From the NCBI RefSeq assembly GCF_001870465.1, contig NZ_MDGK01000055.1:186001-250000 (forward strand): a stretch of 64,000 nucleotides of DNA. Reading direction: 5' to 3'. The translations under genes and the position numbers were made by a program. Within the stretch, counting starts at the first letter, position 1, and each line of letters starts with the position of its first letter. Of the stretch, positions 34,364 to 43,567 are shown piece after piece. The notes beneath the pieces are model-generated. The model was given only the letters and a program-made list of their open reading frames with translations, was not told the DNA's origin and did no database searches. The DNA comes from Pseudomonas extremorientalis. GTDB lineage: Bacteria; Pseudomonadota; Gammaproteobacteria; Pseudomonadales; Pseudomonadaceae.

Positions 34364-35848
34364 CTAGATCACGAACAGATCCACAAACCGGTTTACCGGT
34401 GTCGCCTCTAGCCGCGCCTGATCCTTGCACAGCGCAAAAATCTCGGCACTGCGCTGCGCGGTAAACCGTGTGGCAAGGTTGGCCTTGAATTTGTCCTCCA
34501 GCAACGGGATGCCCTCCACCCGGCGCCGGCGATGGCCGATCGGGTACTCCACCGCCACCTGCTCGGTGCTGCTGCCGTCCTTGAAGAACACCTGCACCGC
34601 GTTGGCGATGGAACGCTTGTCCGCCTCCAGGTATTCGCGGCTATAGCGCGGATCCTCGACGATGACCATTTTATCCCGCAGCTCATCGATGATCGGATGG
34701 GCGGCGTGGAATTCGTCTTCGTACTGCTCAGCCAGCAGATTGCCGAACGCCAGCGGCACGGCGGTCATGTATTGCAGGCAGTGGTCACGGTCAGCGGCGT
34801 TGGCCAGTTGCCCGACCTTGGAGATGATGCGAATCGCCGACTCATGGGTGGTGATCACGATACGCTCGATTTCCTGCAGGCGATCCTTGACCAACGGATG
34901 CAAGGTCACCGCCGCTTCGCAGGCCGTTTGCGCATGGAACTCGGCGGGGAAGCTGATCTTGAACAGCACGTTTTCCATCACATAGGTGCCGTAGGGCTGG
35001 GACAGGCTGAACCCGCGCTTGTCCTGCGGCTTGAGCGCCAGGTCCTTGTTGGTGTGGCTGAACAGTACGTCATAGAACCCCCACTGCGGCGCGCTCAACA
35101 CGCCAGGGATGCCCATCTCGCCGCGCATCGCGATATCCGCCAGACGCACGCCCCGGCTGGAGGCATCTCCCGCCGCCCAGGATTTGCGCGAACCGGCATT
35201 CGGTGCATGCCGATACGTGCGCAATGCCTGCCCATCGACAAACGCGTGGGACAGGGCCGCCAGCAGCTGTTCACGGTTGGCCCCCATCAGTTTGGCCGTC
35301 ACCGCCGTTGAAGCGACTTTCACCAACAGCACATGGTCGAGGCCGACGCGGTTGAACGAGTTTTCCAGGGCAATCACGCCCTGGATTTCGTGGGCCATGA
35401 TCATTGCTTCCAGCACCGCGCGCAGGGTCAGCGGTGCCTCACCGTTGGCGATGCGCTTTTGCGACAAGTGGTCGGCCACAGCGAGGATGCCGCCGAGGTT
35501 ATCCGAGGGGTGCCCCCACTCGGCGGCGAGCCAGGTGTCGTTGTAGTCGAGCCAACGTACGATGCAGCCGATGTCCCACGCCGCCTTGACCGGATCCAGC
35601 CGGAACGAAGTGCCCGGTACACGAGCGCCAAACGGCACCACCGTGCCCTCGACCATCGGCCCCAGGTGCTTGGTGCACTCCGGGAAACGCAGGGCCAGCA
35701 GGCCGCAACCCAAGGTGTCCATCAGGCAGTTGCGGGCGGTGTCCAATGCATCCTGAGAGTCGATCCGGTAAGTGAGGACATAATCGGCGATGTCCTGCAG
35801 GACCTGGTCGTAGTCGGGACGGTTGTTCTGGTCGACGTTGGCGCTCAT
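34364..35848 (-). CDS. prpD: 2-methylcitrate dehydratase PrpD
   Basis: A 494-residue MmgE/PrpD-family enzyme. Signatures are DTLGCGLLALRFPECTKHLGP, LDYNDTWLAAEWGHPSDNLGG and SRGVRLADIAMRGEMGIPGVL. In the 2-methylcitrate cycle it removes water from 2-methylcitrate. Here acnD and prpF provide the alternative iron-sulfur dehydratase, so PrpD is a second enzyme for the same stage, as in several pseudomonads. It is the last gene of the prp operon, separated from prpF by 141 bases that hold a REP palindrome. Confidence 0.95.
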   Translation of the reverse strand: MSANVDQNNRPDYDQVLQDIADYVLTYRIDSQDALDTARNCLMDTLGCGLLALRFPECTKHLGPMVEGTVVPFGARVPGTSFRLDPVKAAWDIGCIVRWLDYNDTWLAAEWGHPSDNLGGILAVADHLSQKRIANGEAPLTLRAVLEAMIMAHEIQGVIALENSFNRVGLDHVLLVKVASTAVTAKLMGANREQLLAALSHAFVDGQALRTYRHAPNAGSRKSWAAGDASSRGVRLADIAMRGEMGIPGVLSAPQWGFYDVLFSHTNKDLALKPQDKRGFSLSQPYGTYVMENVLFKISFPAEFHAQTACEAAVTLHPLVKDRLQEIERIVITTHESAIRIISKVGQLANAADRDHCLQYMTAVPLAFGNLLAEQYEDEFHAAHPIIDELRDKMVIVEDPRYSREYLEADKRSIANAVQVFFKDGSSTEQVAVEYPIGHRRRRVEGIPLLEDKFKANLATRFTAQRSAEIFALCKDQARLEATPVNRFVDLFVI

Positions 35849-35940
35849 GGCAGTACTCCTAAAAGGTTGGGTTAGTCCTCAGGATCACGGTTGATCGCTC
35901 CATCGCAGGTCTGGCCGCCTGCTTGGGGGTATGAAGATCC

Positions 35941-35972
35941 AATGTGGGAGGGGGCTTGCCCCCTCCCACATT
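35941..35972. repeat. REP palindrome between prpF and prpD
   Basis: A perfect 14-bp inverted repeat AATGTGGGAGGGGG/CCCCCTCCCACATT around a CTTG loop. It is the most complete single REP in the window and lies inside the prp operon. Confidence 0.85.
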
Positions 35973-35989
35973 GGGGACAGTGTGGGTTG

Positions 35990-37180
35990 TTAGAAAGCGT
36001 CGCCGGGCACGCGTACGAAACCTTCCATCAGCACTCGGGCGCTGCGGCTCATGATGGCTTTCTTCACCACCCACTCGCCGTTCACCTGGGTGGCCTCTGC
36101 GCCGACGCGCAAGGTGCCGGACGGGTGCCCGAAGCGCACGGCATTGCGCTCCACACCACCGGCCGCGAGGTTGACCAGGGTGCCAGAAATCGCCGCCGCC
36201 GTGCCGATCGCCACCGCCGCCGTGCCCATCATCGCGTGGTGCAATTTGCCCATGGACAGCGCACGCACCAGCAGGTCCACATCACCCGCCTTGATCGCCT
36301 TGCCACTGGACGCCACGTAGTCGGCCGGCTTGGCCACAAACGCCACCTTCGGCGTGTGTTGGCGTTGGGCGGCTTCGTCCAGGTGCTGGATCAGGCCCAT
36401 GCGCAACGCGCCATAAGCCCGCACGGTCTCGAACATTGCCAGGGCTTTCGGGTCGCTGTTGATCGCGCCTTGCAGCTCGGTGCCGGTGTAGCCGAGGTCT
36501 TGGGCGTTGATGAAGATGGTCGGGATACCGGCGTTGATCAGCGTCGCCTTGAAGGTGCCGACGCCAGGCACTTCCAGGTCGTCCACCAGGTTGCCGGTGG
36601 GGAACATCGAACCACCGCCGCCCTCTTCTTCCGCCGCCGGGTCCATGAACTCCAACTGCACTTCGGCGGCCGGAAAGGTCACGCCATCCAGTTCGAAGTC
36701 ACCAGTTTCCTGCACCGCGCCGTCAGTGATCGGCACGTGGGCAATGATGGTCTTGCCGATGTTGGCTTGCCAGATACGCACCACAGCCACGCCGTTGTGG
36801 GGCAGGCGTGCCGGATCGACCAGGCCGGCGCTGATGGCAAAGGAACCGACCGCCGCCGACAGGTTGCCGCAGTTGCCGCTCCAATCAACGAAGGGTTTGT
36901 CGATGGAGACCTGGCCGAACAGGTAATCCACGTCGTGATCGGCGCGGGTGCTTTTGGCCAGGATCACGGTCTTGCTGGTGCTCGAGGTGGCGCCGCCCAT
37001 GCCGTCGATTTGCTTGTCGTAGGGGTCGGGGCTGCCGATCACCCGCAATAGCAAGGCATCGCGTGCGGCGCCCGGCACCTGCGCCGATTCGGGCAGGTCT
37101 GTGAGGCTGAAAAACACGCCCTTGCTGGTGCCGCCACGCATGTAGGTGGCGGGGATCTTGATTTGCGCTACGTGTGCCAT
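35990..37180 (-). CDS. prpF: PrpF, AcnD-accessory protein
   Basis: A 396-residue member of the PrpF/DUF453 isomerase family. The start KIPATYMRGGTSKGVFF is diagnostic, followed by GGATSSTSKT, GNCGNLSAAVGSFAI and MGKLHHAMMGTAAVA. PrpF is needed with AcnD and is believed to isomerise cis- and trans-2-methylaconitate so the next step can proceed. It follows acnD after nine bases in the same operon. Confidence 0.95.
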   Translation of the reverse strand: MAHVAQIKIPATYMRGGTSKGVFFSLTDLPESAQVPGAARDALLLRVIGSPDPYDKQIDGMGGATSSTSKTVILAKSTRADHDVDYLFGQVSIDKPFVDWSGNCGNLSAAVGSFAISAGLVDPARLPHNGVAVVRIWQANIGKTIIAHVPITDGAVQETGDFELDGVTFPAAEVQLEFMDPAAEEEGGGGSMFPTGNLVDDLEVPGVGTFKATLINAGIPTIFINAQDLGYTGTELQGAINSDPKALAMFETVRAYGALRMGLIQHLDEAAQRQHTPKVAFVAKPADYVASSGKAIKAGDVDLLVRALSMGKLHHAMMGTAAVAIGTAAAISGTLVNLAAGGVERNAVRFGHPSGTLRVGAEATQVNGEWVVKKAIMSRSARVLMEGFVRVPGDAF

Positions 37181-37189
37181 GGTGTCCCC

Positions 37190-39784
37190 TCAGGCCGTCG
37201 CCGCCGATTCCAGGAAGTCCTGGGCAAAGCGTTGCAACACGCCGCCCGCCTCGTAGATCGACACTTCTTCGGCGGTGTCGAGGCGGCAGGTCACCGGCAC
37301 CTCGACACGTTCGCCATTCTTGCGGTTGATCACCAGGGTCAACTGCGCCCGCGGAGTACGCGCGCCGACCACATCATAGGTCTCGCTGCCATCGATCTTC
37401 AGGGTGTGGCGGTCGGTGCCCGGCAGGAACTCCAGCGGCAACACGCCCATGCCCACCAGGTTGGTGCGGTGGATGCGCTCGAAACCTTCGGCGGCAATCG
37501 CCTCCACACCGGCCAGCCGCACGCCCTTGGCCGCCCAGTCGCGAGACGAGCCCTGGCCGTAGTCCGCGCCGGCAATGATGATCAGCGGTTGCTTGCGCTC
37601 CATGTACGTTTCGATGGCCTCCCACATCCGCGTGACCTGGCCTTCCGGCTCGATGCGCGCCAGGGAACCCTGCTTGACCTTGCCGTTTTCCACCACCATT
37701 TCGTTGAACAGTTTCGGGTTGGCGAAGGTGGCGCGCTGCGCGGTCAAGTGATCGCCCCGGTGCGTCGCGTAGGAGTTGAAGTCGACTTCCGGCAGGCCCA
37801 TTTTCGCCAGGTATTCGCCGGCGGCGCTGTCGAGCATGATCGCGTTGGAGGGCGACAAGTGGTCGGTGGTGATGTTGTCCGGCAGCACCGCCAGCGGGCG
37901 CATGCCCTTGAGCGGACGGGCACCGGCCAGCGCGCCTTCCCAGTAAGGTGGGCGGCGGATATAGGTGCTTTGCGGACGCCATTCGTACAGCGGCGCGACT
38001 TTCGGGCCAGTGTCCTCGTGGATGGCGAACATCGGGATGTAGACCTGGCGGAACTGCTCCGGCTTGACCGAGGCCTTGACCACTGCGTCGATCTCTTCGT
38101 CGCTCGGCCAAATATCTTGCAGGCGGATTTCCTTGCCATTCGCGTCGAGGCCAAGCACGTCTTTCTCGATGTCGAAGCGGATGGTGCCGGCAATCGCATA
38201 CGCGACCACCAGCGGCGGCGACGCGAGAAACGCTTGCTTGGCGTAGGGGTGAATACGCCCGTCGAAGTTACGGTTGCCCGAGAGCACGGCGGTGGCGTAC
38301 AGGTCGCGGTCGATGATTTCCTGCTGGATCACCGGATCGAGTGCGCCGGACATGCCGTTGCAGGTGGTGCAGGCAAACGCCACCACACCGAAGCCGAGTT
38401 TTTCCAGCTCATGGCCCAGGCCGGCTTCTTCCAGGTACATCGCCACGGTTTTCGAGCCGGGTGCCAGGGACGATTTGACCCACGGCTTGCGGGTCAGCCC
38501 AAGCTTGTTGGCGTTGCGCGCCAGCAGGCCGGCGGCGATCACGTTGCGCGGGTTGCTGGTGTTGGTGCAACTGGTGATGGCGGCGATGATCACTGCGCCG
38601 TCAGGCATTTGGCCTGGCACTTCGTCCCACTGGCCGGAAATACCCTTGGACGCCAGATCGCTGGTGGCAACGCGAGCATGGGGGTTGCTCGGGCCGGCCA
38701 TGTTGCGCACGACGCTGGACAGATCGAAGGTCAGCCCTCGCTCGTACTGCGCGCCCTTGAGGTCATCGGCCCACAGGCCGGTGTGGCGAGCGTACTGCTC
38801 CACCAGCGTGACTTGTTCGTCTTCGCGGCCGGTGAGCTTCAGGTAGGCGATGGTCTGTTGGTCGATGTAGAACATCGCCGCAGTCGCGCCGTATTCCGGG
38901 GCCATGTTGGAGATGGTTGCACGGTCGCCAAGCGTGAGTGCCGAAGCACCTTCGCCGAAGAACTCCAGCCAGGCGCCAACCACTTTCTGTTTACGCAGGA
39001 ACTCGGTCAGCGCCAGCACCATGTCGGTGGCGGTGATGCCCGGTTGCAGCTTGCCGGTCAATTCGACGCCGACGCTTTCCGGCAGGCGCATCCACGAGGC
39101 GCGACCGAGCATCACGCTCTCGGCTTCCAGGCCGCCGACACCGATGGCGATCACGCCCAGGGCATCCACGTGCGGGGTGTGGCTGTCGGTGCCGACGCAG
39201 GTATCGGGGAAGGCCACGCCGTCGCGCACCTGGATCACCGGGGACATTTTCTCCAGGTTGATCTGGTGCATGATGCCGTTGCCGGGCGGGATTACATCGA
39301 CGTTCTTGAAGGCCTTCTTGGTCCACTCGATGAAGTGGAAACGGTCTTCGTTGCGACGGTCTTCGATGGCGCGGTTTTTTTCGAACGCGTCCGGGTCAAA
39401 ACCACCGGCTTCGACGGCCAGGGAGTGGTCGACGATCAGTTGGGTCGGCACTACCGGGTTGACCTGGGCCGGGTCACCGCCTTGCAGGGCGATGGCGTCA
39501 CGCAGGCCGGCGAGGTCGACCAGAGCGGTCTGGCCGAGGATGTCGTGGCACACCACGCGCGCCGGGAACCATGGGAAGTCGAGGTCGCGCTTGCGTTCGA
39601 TCAGTTGGCTCAAGGAAGCATTGAGGGTGGCTGGGTCGCAGCGGCGCACCAGGTTTTCCGCAAGGACGCGGGAGGTGTAAGGCAAGGTGGCGTAGGCGCC
39701 AGGGGTGATTGCCTCGACAGCCGCACGGGCGTCGAAGAAATCCAGGCGGCTGCCGGGAAGCGGTTTGCGGAATTCAGTGTTCAT
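37190..39784 (-). CDS. acnD: Fe/S-dependent 2-methylcitrate dehydratase AcnD
   Basis: An 864-residue aconitase-family protein. The 4Fe-4S ligands appear in SCTNTSNPRN and CTTCNGMSG, and the swivel domain contains GADYGQGSSRDWAAKG. It dehydrates 2-methylcitrate to 2-methylaconitate, acting together with PrpF. It lies third in the order prpB-prpC-acnD-prpF-prpD. A REPIN fills the 198-base gap between prpC and acnD. A long open frame on the opposite strand is a codon-bias shadow. Confidence 0.95.
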   Translation of the reverse strand: MNTEFRKPLPGSRLDFFDARAAVEAITPGAYATLPYTSRVLAENLVRRCDPATLNASLSQLIERKRDLDFPWFPARVVCHDILGQTALVDLAGLRDAIALQGGDPAQVNPVVPTQLIVDHSLAVEAGGFDPDAFEKNRAIEDRRNEDRFHFIEWTKKAFKNVDVIPPGNGIMHQINLEKMSPVIQVRDGVAFPDTCVGTDSHTPHVDALGVIAIGVGGLEAESVMLGRASWMRLPESVGVELTGKLQPGITATDMVLALTEFLRKQKVVGAWLEFFGEGASALTLGDRATISNMAPEYGATAAMFYIDQQTIAYLKLTGREDEQVTLVEQYARHTGLWADDLKGAQYERGLTFDLSSVVRNMAGPSNPHARVATSDLASKGISGQWDEVPGQMPDGAVIIAAITSCTNTSNPRNVIAAGLLARNANKLGLTRKPWVKSSLAPGSKTVAMYLEEAGLGHELEKLGFGVVAFACTTCNGMSGALDPVIQQEIIDRDLYATAVLSGNRNFDGRIHPYAKQAFLASPPLVVAYAIAGTIRFDIEKDVLGLDANGKEIRLQDIWPSDEEIDAVVKASVKPEQFRQVYIPMFAIHEDTGPKVAPLYEWRPQSTYIRRPPYWEGALAGARPLKGMRPLAVLPDNITTDHLSPSNAIMLDSAAGEYLAKMGLPEVDFNSYATHRGDHLTAQRATFANPKLFNEMVVENGKVKQGSLARIEPEGQVTRMWEAIETYMERKQPLIIIAGADYGQGSSRDWAAKGVRLAGVEAIAAEGFERIHRTNLVGMGVLPLEFLPGTDRHTLKIDGSETYDVVGARTPRAQLTLVINRKNGERVEVPVTCRLDTAEEVSIYEAGGVLQRFAQDFLESAATA

Positions 39785-39852
39785 CGTCAGGACTCGGTCA
39801 CGGTGATAACAAAGGGAGGACCTGCACCGATCCAGAATTGAAATGCGGTCAC

Positions 39853-39944
39853 AATGTGGGAGGGGGCTTGCCCCGATAGCGGTGGGTCAGTGCCCGCTGC
39901 ATCAACTGACAGACAGCAATCGGGGGCAAGCCCCCTCCCACATT
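39853..39944. repeat. REPIN (paired REP) between prpC and acnD
   Basis: Two inverted REP copies, AATGTGGGAGGGGGCTTG on the left and CAAGCCCCCTCCCACATT on the right, enclose about 56 bases including GATAGCGGTGGGTCAG. This is the REPIN form known from P. fluorescens SBW25. Confidence 0.88.
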
Positions 39945-39982
39945 TGATCCGCTTAACAATTCGGGATCGTCGGCATTCCCAT

Positions 39983-41110
39983 TCAGCGACGTTCGATTGG
40001 CACGAACTTGCGCTGCTCGACGCCGGTGTATTCGGCGCTTGGACGGATGATGCGGTTGTTGGCGCGCTGTTCGAACACATGCGCCGCCCAGCCCGTCAGG
40101 CGCGAGCACACGAAGATCGGGGTGAACAGCTTGGTCGGGATGCCCATGAAGTGGTACGCCGAGGCATGGTAGAAGTCAGCGTTGGGGAACAGCTTCTTCT
40201 GTTCCCACATGGTCTTGTCGATGGCTTCGGAGACCGGGAACAGCACCTTGTCGCCCACCTCGTCCGCAAGTTTTTTCGACCAGCCCTTGATCACTTCATT
40301 ACGCGGGTCGCTGTCTTTGTAGATCGCGTGGCCAAAGCCCATGATCTTGTCCTTGCGCGCCAGCATGCAGAGGGTGCCTTCGACCGCCTCTTCAGCGGAC
40401 GAGAAACGCTCGATCATTTCCATCGCCGCTTCGTTGGCGCCGCCGTGCAGCGGGCCGCGCAGCGAGCCGATGGCGGCGGTGACGCAGGAATACAGGTCGG
40501 ACAGGGTCGAGGCACACACCCGGGCGGTGAACGTCGAGGCGTTGAATTCGTGTTCCGCGTAGAGGATCAGCGACACGTTCATCACCTTGACGTACAACTC
40601 GCTGGGCTTCTTGCCGTGCAGCAGGTGCAGGAAGTGGCCGCCGATGCTCGGCTCGTCGGTCACGCAGTCGATGCGCTTGCCGTCGTGGCTGAAGCGATAC
40701 CAGTAGCACATGATTGCCGGGAACGCGGCGAGCAGGCGGTCGGTAACGTCGCGCTGCACGCTGAAGTCTTTTTCCGGCTCGATATTGCCCAGGAACGAGC
40801 AACCGGTGCGCATCACGTCCATCGGGTGTGCGTCGGCGGGGATACGCTCCAACACTTCCTTCAGCGCTTGCGGCAGGTCGCGCAGCTTGCCCAGCCTGGC
40901 GCTGTAGGCGGCCAGCTCGGTCTTGGTCGGCAACTCGCCGTACAGCAGCAGGTAGGCGACTTCTTCAAATTGCGCATCGGCGGCCAGTTCGCGCACGTCG
41001 TAGCCGCGATAGGTCAGGCCGGCACCCGCCTGGCCCACGGTGGACAGTGCGGTCTGCCCAGCCACCTGGCCACGCAGGCCGGCACCACTCAATACTTTTG
41101 CTTCAGCCAT
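39983..41110 (-). CDS. prpC: 2-methylcitrate synthase PrpC
   Basis: A 375-residue citrate-synthase-family enzyme joining propionyl-CoA and oxaloacetate. Catalytic regions are GPLHGGANEAAMEMI and KIMGFGHAIYKDSDPRN with His and the C-terminal Asp-containing segment CSRLTGWAAHVFEQR. The start AEAKVLSGAGLRGQVAGQTAL is typical for PrpC rather than GltA. It follows prpB after 41 bases. It opens the cycle that removes toxic propionyl-CoA. Confidence 0.95.
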   Translation of the reverse strand: MAEAKVLSGAGLRGQVAGQTALSTVGQAGAGLTYRGYDVRELAADAQFEEVAYLLLYGELPTKTELAAYSARLGKLRDLPQALKEVLERIPADAHPMDVMRTGCSFLGNIEPEKDFSVQRDVTDRLLAAFPAIMCYWYRFSHDGKRIDCVTDEPSIGGHFLHLLHGKKPSELYVKVMNVSLILYAEHEFNASTFTARVCASTLSDLYSCVTAAIGSLRGPLHGGANEAAMEMIERFSSAEEAVEGTLCMLARKDKIMGFGHAIYKDSDPRNEVIKGWSKKLADEVGDKVLFPVSEAIDKTMWEQKKLFPNADFYHASAYHFMGIPTKLFTPIFVCSRLTGWAAHVFEQRANNRIIRPSAEYTGVEQRKFVPIERR

Positions 41111-41151
41111 GTCTGTTCTCCAATCTTGAATTTATTTGGGAGTGCGCCGGG

Positions 41152-42048
41152 TTATTTTTTCGCGGCAAACAGCGCGTCGAGCTTCTGCTCGAAGGTGTGG
41201 TAGTCGATGCGATCGTAAAGCTCCATGCGGGTCTGCATGGTGTCGATCACGTTCTGTTGGGTACCGTCGCGACGGATCGCGGTGTAGACATTCTCGGCGG
41301 CCTTGTTCATGGCGCGGAAGGCCGAGAGCGGGTACAGCACGATGGAAACATCGGCAGATTTCAACTGTTCGGTGGTGTACAGCGGCGTGGCGCCGAACTC
41401 GGTGATGTTGGCCAGGATCGGCGCTTTCACGCGGGAGGCGAACAGTTTGTACATCTCCAGCTCGGTGATGGCTTCCGGGAACACCATGTCGGCGCCGGCC
41501 TCGATGCAGGCGGCGGCACGTTCCAGCGCGGACTCCAGGCCTTCGACCGCCAGCGCATCGGTACGCGCCATGATCACGAAGCTGTCATCGGTGCGCGCAT
41601 CCACGGCGGCCTTGATACGGTCGACCATTTCCTGCTGGGACACGATTTCCTTGTTCGGGCGATGACCGCAACGCTTGGCGCCGACCTGATCTTCGATATG
41701 GATGGCGGCCGCGCCGAACTTGATCATCGACTTGACGGTGCGCGCCACATTGAATGCCGAGGAGCCGAAGCCGGTGTCCACGTCCACCAGCAGCGGCAGG
41801 TCGCACACGTCGGTGATGCGGCGTACGTCGGTCAGCACATCATCCAGGCCGGTGATGCCCAGGTCCGGCACACCGAGGGAGCCAGCCGCCACCCCGCCAC
41901 CCGACAGGTAGATCGCCTTGAACCCGGCGCGCTTGGCCAGCAGTGCGTGGTTGGCGTTGATCGCACCGACCACCTGCAGCGGGTGTTCACTGGCGACCGC
42001 GTCACGGAAACGCTGGCCGGGAGTCGTCTTGTTATTGGAACTCATCAT
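41152..42048 (-). CDS. prpB: 2-methylisocitrate lyase PrpB
   Basis: A 298-residue TIM-barrel enzyme of the PEP mutase/isocitrate lyase family that splits 2-methylisocitrate into pyruvate and succinate. Motifs are LSGGGVAAGSLGVPD, LLVDVDTGFGSS with the metal-binding Asp, and the KRCGHRP catalytic loop. The start codon overlaps the end of the GntR gene by four bases (ATGA arrangement), so regulator and enzyme are co-transcribed. Confidence 0.95.
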   Translation of the reverse strand: MMSSNNKTTPGQRFRDAVASEHPLQVVGAINANHALLAKRAGFKAIYLSGGGVAAGSLGVPDLGITGLDDVLTDVRRITDVCDLPLLVDVDTGFGSSAFNVARTVKSMIKFGAAAIHIEDQVGAKRCGHRPNKEIVSQQEMVDRIKAAVDARTDDSFVIMARTDALAVEGLESALERAAACIEAGADMVFPEAITELEMYKLFASRVKAPILANITEFGATPLYTTEQLKSADVSIVLYPLSAFRAMNKAAENVYTAIRRDGTQQNVIDTMQTRMELYDRIDYHTFEQKLDALFAAKK

Positions 42049-42755
42049 TCACCTCGTGATGGGGGAGTGCCGTCCGGGAAGTGACGGGCAATGTTGCGTT
42101 TGGATGCGCCGATATGCCGGCGCATCAACAGTTCGGCCAGTTCACCGTCGCGATCGGCAATCGCGTCGAGAATGCGGTGGTGCTCGGCAAAGGCCTGGCG
42201 CGGACGATTGGGGGTGGCGGAAAACTGGATGCGGTACATACGCACCAATTGGTACAGCTCGCCGCAGAGCATCTGGGTCAGGGTGCGGTTGCCGGCGCCC
42301 TGGATGATCCGGTAATGGAAGTCGAAGTCGCCCTCCTGCTGGTAATAGCCCAGGCCGGCCTGGAAGGCTTCGTCGCGCTCGTGGGTGTGCAGCACTTGGC
42401 GCAATTCTTCGATTTCCGCGTCGGTCATGCGCTCGGCGGCCAGGCGACAAGCCATGCCTTCGAGGGATTCGCGGATTTCATAGAGTTCGATCAGTTCGTC
42501 GTGGCTCAACGACACCACCCGCGCGCCGACGTGAGGCACGCGCACCAGCAGGCGCTGGCCTTCCAGACGGTGGATCGCCTCACGCAGCGGGCCACGGCTG
42601 ATGCCGTAGGTGCGCGCCAGCTCCGGCTCGGAGATCTTGCTGCCCGGGGCGATCTCGCCCTTGACGATGGCGGCCTGGATACGCCGGAAGACGTTCTCGG
42701 ACATGGTCTGTGAATCGTCTTGCGCCACCACTGGGGATTCCAGCTGATCCAGCAT
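42045..42755 (-). CDS. GntR/FadR-family regulator of the prp operon
   Basis: A 236-residue repressor-type protein. Residues about 10-80 form the winged helix (FRRIQAAIVKGEIAPGSKIS, TYGISRGPLREAIHRLEGQRL) and the rest an FCD ligand domain with the DxxxxH...H metal pattern (DFDFHYRII, AEHHRILDAI). It is the first gene of the prp operon. The ATG at 42755 is chosen over an upstream start because an AAAGGTG ribosome site precedes it. That ribosome site overlaps a TTGTCGACA palindrome half-repeated upstream, which indicates self-repression. Confidence 0.92.
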   Translation of the reverse strand: MLDQLESPVVAQDDSQTMSENVFRRIQAAIVKGEIAPGSKISEPELARTYGISRGPLREAIHRLEGQRLLVRVPHVGARVVSLSHDELIELYEIRESLEGMACRLAAERMTDAEIEELRQVLHTHERDEAFQAGLGYYQQEGDFDFHYRIIQGAGNRTLTQMLCGELYQLVRMYRIQFSATPNRPRQAFAEHHRILDAIADRDGELAELLMRRHIGASKRNIARHFPDGTPPSRGE

Positions 42756-42765
42756 ATTGTCGACA
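42756..42765. promoter_or_regulatory. Proximal operator-like palindrome at prp start
   Basis: ATTGTCGACA lies right next to the GntR start codon and touches its ribosome site. It repeats the core of the distal palindrome at 42829 and fits a FadR-subfamily operator. Confidence 0.55.
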
Positions 42766-42828
42766 CCTTTTAAAGCTATGCCGCAAAAACTAGCCAATCA
42801 GCCCAGGATAGTCAAAGAATAAATACAC

Positions 42829-42840
42829 ATTGTCGACAAT
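42829..42840. promoter_or_regulatory. Distal operator-like palindrome upstream of prp
   Basis: ATTGTCGACAAT is a perfect 12-bp palindrome 74 bases before the GntR start, in the expected promoter position. With the copy at 42756 it suggests paired operators. Confidence 0.6.
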
Positions 42841-43025
42841 CGTCTAATAACCAGGGTTGCACCCTATCAGGGCATGGCCGCCTGCCAGCGCTGGCGCCAA
42901 AAAAGCATCATGTTAGAATGCCCGGCACTTTTGCCTGACATCATTGGATGAAACGGCGTACGAGGGAGTTTGCGCAGCAATGCCAGTCGCCTTGAATTGA
43001 ACATCGCACTGCCGCCTCGGGATCT

Positions 43026-43562
43026 ATGAGACTCAAACCCTTCCTTCTATTGATGTGCCTGTTGACCGCACCCAGCCTCGGCGCTGCCGCCGAGAAGACC
43101 GTGTATGGCCTCAACGAATACGCCCAGTTGGCCGGTATCGACCTGGAAGTCGCCGCCAAACTGGATACCGGTGCCAAGACCGCCTCGCTCAGTGCCCGTG
43201 ATATCAAGCGCTTCAAGCGCAACGGCGAATCCTGGGTGCGCTTCTACCTGGCCATCGACACCGCCCATTCCCATCCCATCGAGCGTCCCCTGGCCCGCGT
43301 CAGCAAGATCAAGCGCCGCGCCGGTGACTACGACCCCGATGAGGACAAGAACTACACCGCCCGTCCGGTGATTGCCCTGGATATCTGCATGGGCACTGCT
43401 TTACGCAGCATCGAAGTGAACTTGACTGACCGCAGCGCATTCCAATACCCGCTGCTGATCGGCTCCGAAGCGCTGAAACGCTTTGATGCGCTGGTCGACC
43501 CCAGTCTTAAATACGCAGCAGGCAAACCCGCCTGCGCCGCCGACGCTCATACCGCCGAGTAA
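43026..43562 (+). CDS. Retropepsin-like (RimB/Zn_protease family) periplasmic protein
   Basis: A 178-residue exported protein with a signal peptide (about 1-22). The PF05618-type domain holds the aspartic-protease-like motif AKLDTGAKTASLSA (Asp47-Thr-Gly49). The old label ATP-dependent zinc protease is misleading; the fold is retropepsin-like. Comparative work on amidoligases linked this family to RimK-like ATP-grasp ligases and to transglutaminase-7TM proteins, the very partners found downstream. It ends five bases before the next gene. A peptidase that removes an attached peptide or amino-acid tag in the periplasm is plausible. Confidence 0.82.
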   Translation: MRLKPFLLLMCLLTAPSLGAAAEKTVYGLNEYAQLAGIDLEVAAKLDTGAKTASLSARDIKRFKRNGESWVRFYLAIDTAHSHPIERPLARVSKIKRRAGDYDPDEDKNYTARPVIALDICMGTALRSIEVNLTDRSAFQYPLLIGSEALKRFDALVDPSLKYAAGKPACAADAHTAE

Positions 43563-43567
43563 ACCGA

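Noticed and set aside
37163..39841. 892-codon open frame opposite acnD, and similar long frames opposite ppsA (23475-25856), prpF and rlmL
   Set aside because: They mirror strongly supported genes on the other strand. The translations are rich in Arg, His, Gly and Val without any family motif, as expected when high-GC codon bias removes stops from a complementary frame.
39853..39944. Repeated palindromic units considered as CRISPR or insertion-sequence ends
   Set aside because: There are only two inverted copies per site, no regular spacer series and no cas or transposase gene; the pattern is that of a REPIN.
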